Of a DNA stretch of 64,000 bases, positions 23,672 to 34,639 are shown piece after piece. Location of the stretch: NCBI GenBank assembly GCA_030248225.1, contig JASANE010028189.1:1-64000 (forward strand), in the 5' to 3' direction. Origin of the DNA: Trileptium ribeirensis (taxonomy: Eukaryota > Nematoda > Enoplea > Enoplida > Thoracostomopsidae). The notes below the pieces were generated by a model, which saw only the letters and a program-made list of their open reading frames with translations, did no database searches and was not told the origin of the DNA. Made by a program: the position numbers and the translations under genes. Position 1 is the stretch's first letter. Each line of letters starts with the position of its first letter.

Positions 23672-24431
23672 TTTCAGAACTTTTTCCTGGACTTTCCAAG
23701 CCATTGCTGGTGCCAGAGGTACCATTGTGTAGTCGATGGCGATTTGTCGCGCCACATCGTCTTTCAAAAACCAATTAACGAAACGTATAAATTCAACCAT
23801 CTGCAAACATGACACTTTGTCTGATGTTGTCTTGTTAACAATCATATATGTATAGGTCGAGAACGGATAGCCTTGAGGCGTTGGCGCATTGGTCAAACTG
23901 GTGACAAGTCGATTCCCGAACGTTTTCATCGAATAGTCAGTAGCACTTTTGACGCTCACATAAATCTTCGACGAATCAATAAGTACATTCATTTTGTTGT
24001 AAACTTCGGCAATTTGAAGATTCACAGTTTTCGCTGCTGAAAACGATGCATACCCGATTGTGTACGGCAGCGAGCTGACGAAGCCGAGAACGCCGCCAGT
24101 CCCTTTGCCATACATGTAAATCGCATCCGATGGCCACCCAATTGCCTTTATTTTAACCTTGGCATCCTGCTGACCGGTTATAAACACACCGCGTGTTTTA
24201 CGCCATTCTTCGCTTGTATCGCTCAGAACCGACGTCAAAATCTTGGTCGTGTCAGAGGAGTCTTGTCTAGCGATGATTAATATCGACTCGTTGTGTCCGG
24301 CCAATTCAGGATTGTTGCTAACAAGTTCAGGATCGTTCCATCGTGTAATTTTACGACTGAATATTTTAACGATTTGATGAAGTTTTAGTTGTAGTTGCAC
24401 GCCAACGACGTTATATACAATCACCACCGCT
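23672..24431 (-). CDS. Receptor guanylate cyclase exon 2 (PstS-like ligand-binding domain, main part)
   Basis: This 760-nt exon has a TGCTTTTAG acceptor, phase 2 in and phase 0 out, and an AAA|GTATAG donor. It encodes most of a type 2 periplasmic-binding fold of the phosphate-binding PstS family. AVVIVYN follows directly on exon 1. Then come FSRKITRWNDPEL (family: IYLGKI-KWDD), the anion loop IIARQDSSDTTKI (family R-x-D-x-S-G-T), SEEWRKT, YGKGTGGVLGFVSSLPYTIGY and the C-terminal FVNWFLKDD...MVPLAPAMAWKV. Arg, Asp, Ser and Thr of the anion loop are kept, but the Gly is Asp. The exon ends just before the membrane-helix exon, so the domain would be extracellular. Confidence 0.88.
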
Positions 24432-24785
24432 CTAAAAGCAGCATGTAATGTCTACATATGACTGATTAAAACTACCTTATCATCTTTAATGCTAATCGAA
24501 TCAGAATTTTCGCCCAATTATTAGAAAAATTATGAATGTTGTAGATATACTTTCTCGCTAAAGGGAAATGTAGCATTCTAAAAACATCCTGCGATTCTAG
24601 CGTGATTTTAAAGTGTAAATTTTCATATTCTTTAAGATTTTCTTTGCTCGAACATAAAATAAATTTTATAATTTTCAGGCATCTAGATTTAAGTTAATTC
24701 AGATCAGATTTTACTATAGATTTGGATTTATTTTATCACTTTTAAAAAGCTCTGCAGGGCAATACGTTAACAGCAGAATCAACAA

Positions 24786-27700
24786 CTCATGTCGGAGCTG
24801 ATCCACCTAAACAAGCCCGAATCGAGTGTTCCGGTGGGTCAAACAATCTCAAAATACATAGTATTCGAACGGTCAACCAACTCTGAGCCGACTACTGGGC
24901 CCGACTCACAACATTCTTTGGTGCCAACTCAATCCCCGAGAGCAAACGTCCTCAGACATTCCTTATCAATCAATCACCGGCGACGTACAAGATGCCATCC
25001 AATTAGGCCTCACAATTAACACCCTCAAAGGATGTCAACGATCTAATTGGAAGAAGTCGCAAAACATATGAAAGCTCAATTGAACCCAACCCGCTATATT
25101 ATTCTAGAACGATTCAACAAATGTTCCGGCGGGAGAATTCATCCGTGAGGCTGCGATGCAAATCCAACAAGACGGCGTCACGTTTCACTCTCCGGTGTCA
25201 AGGACCCGTTGGATAAAGTGATGCGAATTCGGTTTATGTGCACCATTTCGTCCGTATTAGTCTTCATGCGCTTTTCAAGGTCAGCTAGCGATGAAGAACT
25301 CAAGTTCGCTCGATCCACAATCGCAATCGCAGCCGAAATCTAAGCATCAAGACGAGTTGCCAAAGAAACCCATGATAAACACATGGACACGATCAACAAT
25401 AAACGAGCTCTCAGCCATTGGCATATCAACAAAATAAACAACTCGTCACCGCTGCAACTCCGTATCGCCGAAATCGAAAGCAATCCAAGATCGCAGAGAA
25501 TGTGTGCAGACGATGTTGCTGCATGCGGAGTCACTCCGGGAAAGATTGTTTTTTTTCAAGAAGCTACCTGCCACAACTGTCAGAAGAAACGGCACCTGCA
25601 AGCCAAGCTTCAACGGAGACGAGCCGATGAGTAAGTCATCGTCCGACGCGGACACACTCTTCAGCAAGGGAACGATTGTTAAAAACAAAGCTGGAATGGT
25701 TGAAAAAGTCAGTATCGTTCCCCAGTTGCACAAAAGGCTCAACGAAATGAACAATCAGCAATTTTTGAAGTAGATACCGGCGGTAACGACAATTTTTGAT
25801 CGGAAGAAACTTAATAGATTATAGAAAAGAATGTTCTTACTCCATTGTCGGGACGCTAAGAAGGTTCGTCGGGTACAGAAGTTGCAATGTTGGCAAAATT
25901 TAACACTACGGCGGCCTTGCGGGCGGGCAGAGGTCAGGTAGTAACTTAGATTTTACGGTTGCCAAAGTAAGGGATTGAATCTTTTTGGCCGAAATACTGT
26001 TCTGAATCTCGGTATTGATCTAAACAGGTTAATTGGTATTTCATCTGGACCAAGCGCCCCAGAAAGCATTCTCACACTGAAGCAGGAAACAGACGTCAGC
26101 TTACAGATGTTATGTTGAGAACTGTGTGTAAGGTTTCCTGAGTTATTCAAACGGGAGTTGGGTGTTTAAAGCATTTTTATTTTGAAGTCAAATTCAAACC
26201 CGAGCCCGTATTTTGTACGCTGTTGATGGTATCCAGATCACTCCAAATGTTTTTGATTGTGCCTTATGATGCAGGCATCCATTCGAGGTATCTGGAGTCC
26301 AAATCATTCATTACGAGACTACCGTCGCTCAATCCGAAAAATGTTGTCGTCTGGCCGAACCAAGACCAACTTAAGGGTTTTTGACGACTACTCTGTAAAA
26401 ATCAACCCGCAACTGGAGCCTCGTCGTCAGCCTATTTCACTGCCCGAAGACTTGATGTACAATCTCAGTAGCGGCTATGGCTCCACTAAAATTGATTTAG
26501 CTGGTGCTTACAACCACATCACTTTGTGTCCAGAAAACCAGAGAAAGCTGGCGCTCAGTACACATCGAAGATTCCTCCTTCAGATGCGATTGCCCTTTGG
26601 TATCACATCCGTGTTTTTCTATTTCTAGGAAATAATAAAACAGCTAACCAACTATCTGAACAGTCCTGCAGTCTATTTAGATGACATTTTGGTCAGCGGT
26701 GAAAACGCCGACGAGCTGAAGAAGCTTCGAGCACTTCTGCAGCGGCAGGCTATTGACAAAGGCTTACGGTGTCACCTCGAGAACTGTGGCTTCACCCAGC
26801 CGGTTGTCTAACAACTGGACCATCAGCTGTCCCAAGACGGCATTGCTCGTGGATCCAAAGTGACTGCAATCCTAAACATGCGGCCTCCACATGATCGTGT
26901 ACCACTCGTCTGGTTTGTCGGGTCTGTAAATTTCTGCGTTCTATCCTAACCAAGCAGGGCGCTACCGTGGTCTTTGAAGGCCTAAGAACAAGCAGCATTT
27001 GAGAACCTGAATAAACCACTGGCATCAGACATCGTTCTCTCCCATTTCGGTCCTTCGCTGCCCATGGCAACTCCTGCAACGCATTAGAGACCGCCATTCG
27101 ATGGATCCTATTCGAACACTATCTGGACAACTCTGAACGGCCGATCGCCAAAACGTTCACTCGCGTGCAAGAAATGCACAGTCAATTCCATAAGAAAAAA
27201 CTATCAATAATATTCGAGATTGCCAAGTTCCATCACTTCCTGCACGGGAGTAAGTTCATCCTCGTGACGAATTACAAACCGCTGTTATTGCTATTCGGCC
27301 CGACAAACATAACTTCAACCATCGCTATCAATAATTTAGTTCGAAGGGCACTCATTCTCAGCCACTACAAATATTTATTGGAATACCTGCCGGCTGAATA
27401 CTCAAGATCATTGAAATGTCAATGTAGTCGGTCGCCTCCCAATGGGCCCAAAGCGGAATTCGACAAAATGAAAGCAATAAAGATCGTGAGATCATTTATA
27501 CATTCCGAACAATCAACCTGCGGTTCGATCCGGTTCATTATTGAACAATATCGAAACCTGTCTTGTACGTTAAGTGTCACAAATGTTTGTCTACGCTATG
27601 GTTGTAAATACTCGAAGCCGCCACAAAGCGGTGCTAAACATTATCCATGTTCTGGACTTCGGAATAGTGTGTATTAAGCATCTGGTCCTGACAGCTGCAT

Positions 27701-27858
27701 ATTCGTTGGGCATTGATGTGGCTATTGTGTTGCAGTGACGGAGCTGCGTATCATGCGCAGAAGATAAAAATCTACCCGCAAATCAGTGTTCAATTCTGAA
27801 TGGTTCCTAAAACTCGTTGGAGCCGTGTCCATATTGATCACGCGGTTAACTTCGTGAG
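24786..27858 (+). pseudogene. Gypsy LTR retrotransposon A, 5' part (gag to integrase start), degenerate
   Basis: On the plus strand, broken frames give gag with paired zinc-knuckle-like motifs (about 25490-25600, including ATCHNCQKKRHLQA). Reverse transcriptase follows at about 26200-26830, with TKIDLAGAYNHI, LPFGI and the catalytic YLDDILVSGEN near 26672-26700. RNase H is at about 27120-27420 (FHHFLHGSKFILVTNYKPL). The integrase start near 27810-27858 reads WSRVHIDHA. The order gag, RT, RNase H, integrase is that of Gypsy, closest in feel to the Mag-like group. Stops and frameshifts show it is dead. The integrase is interrupted at 27859 by a pogo-like transposon and resumes at 31285. No LTRs were recognised. 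It is in intron 1 of the cyclase gene, antisense. Confidence 0.8.
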
Positions 27859-27860
27859 TA

Positions 27861-30800
27861 GGGGAAGTACGCCAAATATGGACACCTTTTTCAATAATAC
27901 ATGTTGCATAGGGGGTGTTGGTTTCTTAAATTGGACAATAGGATTCCTAATATGAACGTAGGATTCTTAATATGGACTGTCAGAAAATTTGGCAAATACT
28001 GTCCGAACTATCGCTCAAAAGATGCTGTTTAAAGCATAATGCGCAATGTAAACAGCCGAAATACTGTATATATTCAAAAAATTTTTATCAAATCCACATT
28101 CAGCAATAACAACTACAACAACATAAAGGATTAAAATTCTGGATGCTTACAAAATAAAGTATAGGTATGACCTTAAAACACCAGGGTGCAAGACCGCAAC
28201 ACCTATGTACGTACCAAAGCCATATCTCTATTGCGATAAAAAAGTTAGCTTAATCTTTATTTCCGCAAAAGTTGTGAATTTTGTCCAAAAGTAACAAAAG
28301 AGAACATAATATATAACATCGACGACTAATTTTACTCTATGAAAGAACTGCGTCAACTTTTAAGGGTTTACAAACTTAGAAATTAAACGAAAGATACCTG
28401 TAGTGTAGCAAGATACATCATTGTAAAAAAGCAAAGCCTCTCGGTTTAAGCTGCTATTATCATGTAACGAATTCGGGAATGGGTTCATATAACACGGTTT
28501 AACTATTCACCTCCTTTAAGCAAGACAAACACAAGAAGTAACGTTTCAGTTGTTTTCCAGGACAGGTGTCGTGTTGCCACAGATCACATTCAGAACATTG
28601 GATCCAACCCGATGACCCTTTATCTATTTTGCCGCAAACGGGACATGGATCATACGTATTCAGCGGTGGGCCTTTTGAAATCTTTTTTGCTTTCTTTGGC
28701 TGTTTACCCATTTCGCGACGCACACCAGATTTCTTTCCACAGGCTTCAAGCATTTGCACACTACCATCGCTAGTAAGGTGAGTCATATTTTGTTGCCGAC
28801 CATGTGAATCCGAGTTTGTCGGTGCAATAACAGGAGACAAGTCATCGGGAAAAGCTCTTGGAAGCTACGATAGCTTGTTACATTTTCACTTGATGCTGCA
28901 ACTTGAACTTCAGCACCCAGCACTGGGACAGTGCTGGGATGAACAGGAGTCAAGGTTGCGCATGTTTGTTGGTCTTGGGATAAGCCACAAGGTGAGCCAC
29001 CATATGGACATGATTCATCAAGGCCAAGGCACAAACTTCTTGTTGTATAAAGGGCCGCCAGCCGCCACTCTCGCTCCCCAAAATCATGTCACATATCTCC
29101 CTTTCTTGCTGCCGGTGTGATGAGCATGGTGTTGAAGTCATGGGCAGATCCACAGGCTCGCGGTGCTCCGAACTTGAGCCACCGCCTGGAATGGAATTAC
29201 CAGGCCCTGGGCTCACCATATTGATCCTGCTTTGGATGAAATTACTAGTCTCTGCGTGCGCGATATCATTACCGCCGCCAAGAGAATCATCCATGTTGGA
29301 AGTTGCGACCTCATCAGGCTGCTGAACAGCATCCGACGTCGAAAACGCTTCGTCTGGGACAGCACTGGGATTGAATGGAAATATAGCGCAAGCCCGAAAT
29401 CCCGAAGTTGCGTTGCGACTGGTAGCCGACTTGTTCCAAACGTTCGAAAACAATTTACCTACGTCTTTTATTCCCAGTCCGGCAAAGCCTTGATAGCGAC
29501 GTTTCATTTTAATCAGATTTCTGCATACTTCGCTCCAACATGCTTTGAATGGACCAAAAACTGATCTATCCAGCGGCTGAAGATAGTTAGTTGTAAGCGC
29601 CGGGAGACACAGCATTTCAATATTATTAGCAATCGCAAGCTTAACAGTGTTCAAGTTTGCATGACTTCCATGACCATCAAGAATAAAAACTGCCTTCTTA
29701 CCTGCGGGACGTGGCGGCAAGTGCTGCACAAAATGCAGCATCCATTCAGTAAATGTTTCTGCGTTGGACCAACCAGAATCCGATACTGTAACCTTAGTTC
29801 CAGCGGGTACCGTAGCTTGCACATCGTCAGGAACAGACCTTCCTTTCACAACAAGCACCGAAGGTATAAACTTACCTGAAGCACTACAAGCAGCTATCAA
29901 AGTCGTCAAAGTTCCACGCTCTTGGCTTACAATGCATCACTGATTTCGGAACTCAGTAAAGGAAACAACTTTACCTGAAGCGTTTGGCACGGTGACAAGC
30001 GCGGATTCATCAACATTCCAGAGTAAATCTGGTTCATCCACCGTCCCTGTTTCAATCAAGACTCGCTGAAGCTGTTGAAACCAATTTCCTACTGCTGTGC
30101 GGTTCATACCGAGAGCCCGTCCACGAGAAAGGTTCTCGGGCTTGCGAAGGGTTAATCTTTTTGGACGCAGTACCACCATTTTTGGCAGCCCGTGGAAGCC
30201 TTGTAGTTTGAACAGCGTTCCGCTCTCTGCGCAAATATTTTACCCTAGCCATTTCTATCAAATAATGAAATCTGAAACGCAGTGATTCAATCAGTGGCAG
30301 GAGAACATTGTCAAATGAAGATAAGAATTACGCACATGAATGATATTGTGGTTTTCTATCTAATTATAACCTTTTTGATCGATAGGTTCAGGTTATGACA
30401 CAAAATAAAAGAAATTCTGGGGAGGGGGTACAGTGGACCCTGTCAAGACATTCGAGGTAAATCGAAAAGCTCAGGGATCGGAGGGTTAATTCATCGATTT
30501 TGCAAATCACCCTTTTTCTCCTGAAAGTAAAAGACTATGTTAACACGGTAGGCACTAGAGACCGTCATAATGATATAGGCTAGTAACGTCCTGTTACTAT
30601 CGTTATAGCAAAAGTCAGGAACAGTTGTTCCTATCTGTTGGGTTTACCCTAGGTCACTGCAAACATCAATTCATCCTTTTATAATATCCTTTATGCGTTG
30701 CACAAAAACTGCAGTGATTATTGGTAGTACGACGACACCATAAGCTGATGTTTAGTAGAATTAACATACCCAAAAGTCCATGCCCTGCAACTTGTAGATA

Positions 30801-31282
30801 GTGTCCATATTAGGAATCGTATGTCTATAATAGGAATCCAAAAATACAGCTGGTGTTCATATTAGGAATCCCTACGAAATTTTTGGAAAATTTTAAATTT
30901 TGTGAAATAACTCAATAACTTCAGCGGTGGCCCTATGTTTTGTTTACACCATTAAAATCTACGGTTTACAAGCTTTCGAATAAGCTATAGTTTCCCTATG
31001 GTCGGCCAGTGGGAATTCAAATTCCCTAAACAAAAAAAATAAACCTCACACCTGCGAATCTATGTTTTTAAAAGGCGACATCAGAATGCTATTAGTAAAA
31101 TGTCTATAACTTAACGAGAACAAAAGTTAGCTAAACAGAACTCGCGCTGTGAGCGCAAAAAAATAGCCAGCTACGTTATATTAAACAATCGCGCAAAAAG
31201 ATGAATTTTCTAACTAGTTTTTTAAGGCTGAATGCGAATGTTGTTCATATTAGGCGCCTATCCATATTTGGCGTACTTCCCC
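27861..31282. mobile_element. pogo-like DNA transposon inserted in Gypsy A integrase
   Basis: The ends are inverted repeats of about 22 bp (GGGGAAGTACGCCAAATAT and its complement) flanked by TA on both sides (27859-27860 and 31283-31284). TA is the target duplication of Tc1/mariner/pogo elements. Subterminal copies of TTCCTAATATGAAC or GTCCATATTAGGAATC occur near both ends (about 27930-27985 and 30800-30870). These may be transposase-binding repeats. The element carries a degenerate transposase on the minus strand (28502-30261). Removing it would rejoin the Gypsy integrase frame region, so it is the younger insertion. Confidence 0.9.
28502..30261 (-). pseudogene. pogo/jerky-type transposase with C-terminal PHD finger (broken)
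   Basis: The minus-strand frames run in order. An N-terminal helix-turn-helix-like part lies at about 30261-30000 and includes MNRTAVGNWF. The DDE catalytic core is at about 30025-29400. The first Asp is in LLWNVDESAL, the second in FILDGHGSHAN and the third in LQPLDRSVFG, giving the D-D-D triad of the DDE_1 superfamily. A C-terminal segment in another frame (28840-28502) has CPVCG, IQCSECDLWQHDTC and CLSC, which is the Cys4-His-Cys3 pattern of a PHD finger. An in-frame TGA at 29939-29937 and frame changes between the parts indicate inactivation. The PHD finger could target chromatin, which is inference. Confidence 0.85.
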
Positions 31283-31284
31283 TA

Positions 31285-32160
31285 CCAATTAGTTAGCTCT
31301 GGGCTACGCTTACTCCCAGTATTCCTAATGATTCCGGCCGCGTGTCACTCGGCAAAATCACGTATAAAATTCCTCGAGGAGGATTTGGCTCTTTTGGTAC
31401 TGCTCTACACCATAAATTCAGACAACGCTGCTACCTTCAGGTCAGAAGAATTTTAGTCGAGACGAAAGTATCGTTCACCTCACAGGTGATTCATATCGTC
31501 CCACCACAAATGGGGTTTGCTGAACACCAGATAAAGTTGTTCAAGCAATCATTGAAAAAGTCGACATTACCATCTCGAGTAATTCCTGATGCAGTACAGG
31601 CGCACTCCACTGCCTGAAGCCTGAAATGTATTCGTCCAGTTAGTTGCTGAATCGCCGTCATCTCTGCACGAACGTCGTTGCCCTTTCCCCTTCACCAGAT
31701 TGTCAAGTGCAAGACCAGGAGTCAAGAAACAGGGACAATGGAGTATGCTCTGAGTAGTCGGAATTCGTCTCCAAGGTACACGGGCTATGGCAAATTTGTT
31801 GGCTCATGCCCCCTATCACGGGCCTCGACCTTACAGGCAGCCACGATGGAACCCCGCTACAGTCGCCAAGATTCAAAAGCCTGGGAACCTCACTATCCGG
31901 GTTCATCTCAATGTACCGATAGGGCGACGACATCTATCCAAGGCACTACACCCAAGAAGACCTGGAGCGACCCGCGACTACCTCACTTCCGGGCCGTACT
32001 CGGGTTGGTCCTCCGTTCCACCAGCTCCAAAACGACAGGTTCAACTGAGCAAACCTCGCTTTCTAGTCAACAGCAAAATCGGACCTGGTAACCCTCCACA
32101 TCGTCCGAAACCGAAGCAGCTAATCTGCTGCCACACCAATCGCCTTCTCGGTTCTCAAAG
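31285..32160 (+). pseudogene. Gypsy LTR retrotransposon A, 3' part (integrase remainder), degenerate
   Basis: This continues the integrase interrupted at 27859. The catalytic core has NSDNAATFRSEEF (family TDNG..FTS.EF) near 31420 and PPQMGFAEHQIKLFKQSLKK near 31510-31560. The C-terminal domain near 31810-31960 reads RWNPATVAKIQKPGNLTIRV followed by RRHLSKALHPRR. At least three frames are needed. No 3' LTR is recognised. Downstream (32160-32400) is a patch of repeated TGATGCAA motifs. Confidence 0.75.
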
Positions 32161-32793
32161 GCTGTCGGAAAGGGTTATATTATGCTACAATCACAGCAAT
32201 TCGACACCACATTTGCATCAACCATTTCGGCATCTGATGCAAATGTTACATGGTACTAAATTCGCAGCAATACGACGTCACACTTGCATCAGCTATTACT
32301 ATATTTGATGCAATTAGCAGAATCTGATGCAATAACGAAATATCATGACTCATATGGATGTAAGATACGAAATCAGATGTAATATATCGAAATGGCTTTA
32401 TATAAGAAGCTACAGTAATGATTTTATTCGAATCATGTGCAATTTGTCATCATGCTCATAAGTTACTGTTTATTTGTGTTGATTTAATAAGGTTTTGTCT
32501 TCTCGTTCATCGGGTTTTACTGAAACGACATCGAGTTTCGATTATGATGCATTTAAGACAACTTGACTGCGCTTTGTCTCTAGTTTGTCCTACAGTGAAA
32601 TATTACTGTATGGGTCATTGGCACAGTCAAGGCTGTCTATCAGTTTTGTCCTGATGTTACAGAAAGCTCTATATAACGTCCATATGGTTAGGCGAAACCA
32701 AGTGGGACAAAATTAGTCGTCTCGCCTGACTGCTATAAATAGTTATAATGCGACATATATTGTAATTTTATATATAATGTAATATATTTCTTA

Positions 32794-33302
32794 TGCGGCG
32801 TTCACGTTATAATGTCCCCAACGTTTGCAACCTATGTACCCCACACAGTGTCAGACACACTGTTGACAACAGGGTGTCTTAGACACCCCATGTTTTTAAT
32901 AAATTTTTTCAACGGTAGCTAGTTACGCGTACTACCACTTGCCGACAGTGTCAGGCACACCGTGTCTTCTGGCAGTTTTATTGACACTGTTCGGAATTTT
33001 TTGAGCAATGTTCGTATGGGCTAGATACAAATATCGAGAATTTAGGAAAAACTCCACAGGACAGTTGACTAATAAACCGCATTCGCTACAGACGGTGTCC
33101 GTTGTAGTAAATTCGCGCCAAATTGGTAGCTAAGGGTGAGTACGACACTGTCTAGAAAAAATTTAGTAGCTAAGGGTGTGTCGTACACCCTCGGCATTTG
33201 ATTTACAGTATGGCTGTCACCCTGACTGTTTATACGGTAGGGTCGCGACTACAGGGGGTCAAAAGTTCCAAACAGCGGGGACATTATAACGTGAACGCCG
33301 CA
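32794..33302. mobile_element. Complete MITE, 509 bp, TTA target duplication
   Basis: The ends TGCGGCGTTCACGTTATA... and its complement form inverted repeats of about 26 bp, flanked by TTA at 32791-32793 and 33303-33305. This is a PIF/Harbinger-type MITE. The interior has many GTGTC/GACAC motifs, such as GGGTGTCTTAGACACCCC. Related ends appear at 12375 and 16274. It lies in intron 1 of the cyclase gene. Confidence 0.85.
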
Positions 33303-33305
33303 TTA

Positions 33306-34300
33306 ATATATTGATGACAATTTAAATTTTGGTAGCCGTCCAACGCGGCTTAACATTATACCTAATGTAGTGTTACATCACATACGGTGACCTCGGACTA
33401 TACAGGACAGATATCTGAGTGTTCGTTCACTCGTGTACAAAACCAGGCAGTGTCACTAAGACGTTATTTATGTCTTCATAGTTGGCTTTCACTGTACCAG
33501 AACAATATAATAGCGGTGCCTGACTATAGGACGAAGGTACGTCAGCCTGCACTCAATTTTATGCAAATGCCCCATTATTTTTGAAGTAAAACATAGTGGC
33601 GGCTTTTTGGATTTTCTGATCACGGTATTATTCCAATGTCAGAGATAAAAACACACTTATTATGGTAAACTCACATTTAGCATAGAATGCTGTTTGCCAA
33701 AATAGTCAAAACCAGAAAGAAATCCACCTAACTACAATTTAAGTTCAAATTAAACTTTTGATTTCATTTAAAACAATAATTGTATCTTTGATCATTTATG
33801 ATTGCATAAATATACTGGATCCCTAAAACGACAGTGATAATGAAAAGTTTTAGTTGTAAAACCGCCCAACGAATATGTTTACGCATATAATAGCTTACGC
33901 AATTAATACATAAATAAAAACCGCATTAACATTTGATTATAAAATTGTAACAATTATTACCAAGTGGGCATAGAACACTTCGTTATTTATAATTAACACT
34001 TATCACATGAAACTCATTTTACCCTTGAAACCTAGTTTTACACTATTCTAGAAGTTTGCATGTCGTGCCCCGTCTATCGAACTGTCGCAAATAGAGGCTG
34101 GATTGTTTGAGGTCAGACGTGGTACACAAAACAATGAGCTATGACGAACCTGTTGCTCAACCAATAACAACGACGTATAGTTTACGCCGCAGGACAAACT
34201 CTGTTATCGCAAAGCGTCGCTATAAATTCACTGTTGCCAATTGGCAGTACAAGGCTTGAAAGGGTTAATACTCGAAAAACCTAGTTAGCCATGAATTCAT
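33306..34300. other. Intron 1 sequence beside exon 1, nothing recognised
   Basis: This is AT-rich sequence with no coding motif or element ends that I can support. Confidence 0.35.
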
Positions 34301-34308
34301 GGTCTTAC

Positions 34309-34637
34309 CCTGACAACACGGGAAAAATAGTTAACGCAGGATTTTCCAAATATTCTTTGTCCGTCAGGTCAGAGTTTGATCCGGTAAAAACGTACGAAGA
34401 CTGATTTCCTTTATGACCTTTCATCATTTCCGCTTTTCCGAGCACACTATTCGTACTAATGTACGTTAGCTTCACCGGATTTCGCTTGATTCCGTTTACG
34501 ATTTGATAGCGCACAATCCATTCGCGGTACACGGTGGCCGGTAGCGACGCTCCTAAGCCAGAAATCTTTATCTGTTCGCCGGCCACATGGCATTGGCAGC
34601 ACAAGAGTGCACCTAGCGTAGCTACAACGGCCAACAT
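34309..34637 (-). CDS. Receptor guanylate cyclase exon 1 (signal peptide, PstS-like domain N-terminus)
   Basis: The ATG at 34637 is the first Met after an in-frame TAA about 40 nt upstream. Residues 1-20 form a hydrophobic signal peptide (LAVVATLGALLCC...). Then the PstS family start appears: ISGLGASLPATVYREWIVRY (family: G-A-G-A-x-F-P-x-P-V-Y...W), TYISTNSVLGKAEM, FTGSNSDLTDKEY and IFPVLSG. The donor is TCAGG|GTAAGA (phase 2). Joining it to exon 2 restores the family motif FPVLSG-AVVIVYN. The Asp of the family's G-A-S-D anion motif is Asn here (G-S-N-S). The intron that follows is 9.9 kb and full of transposons. The promoter lies somewhere above 34640 and I saw no clear core element. Confidence 0.88.
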
Positions 34638-34639
34638 CA

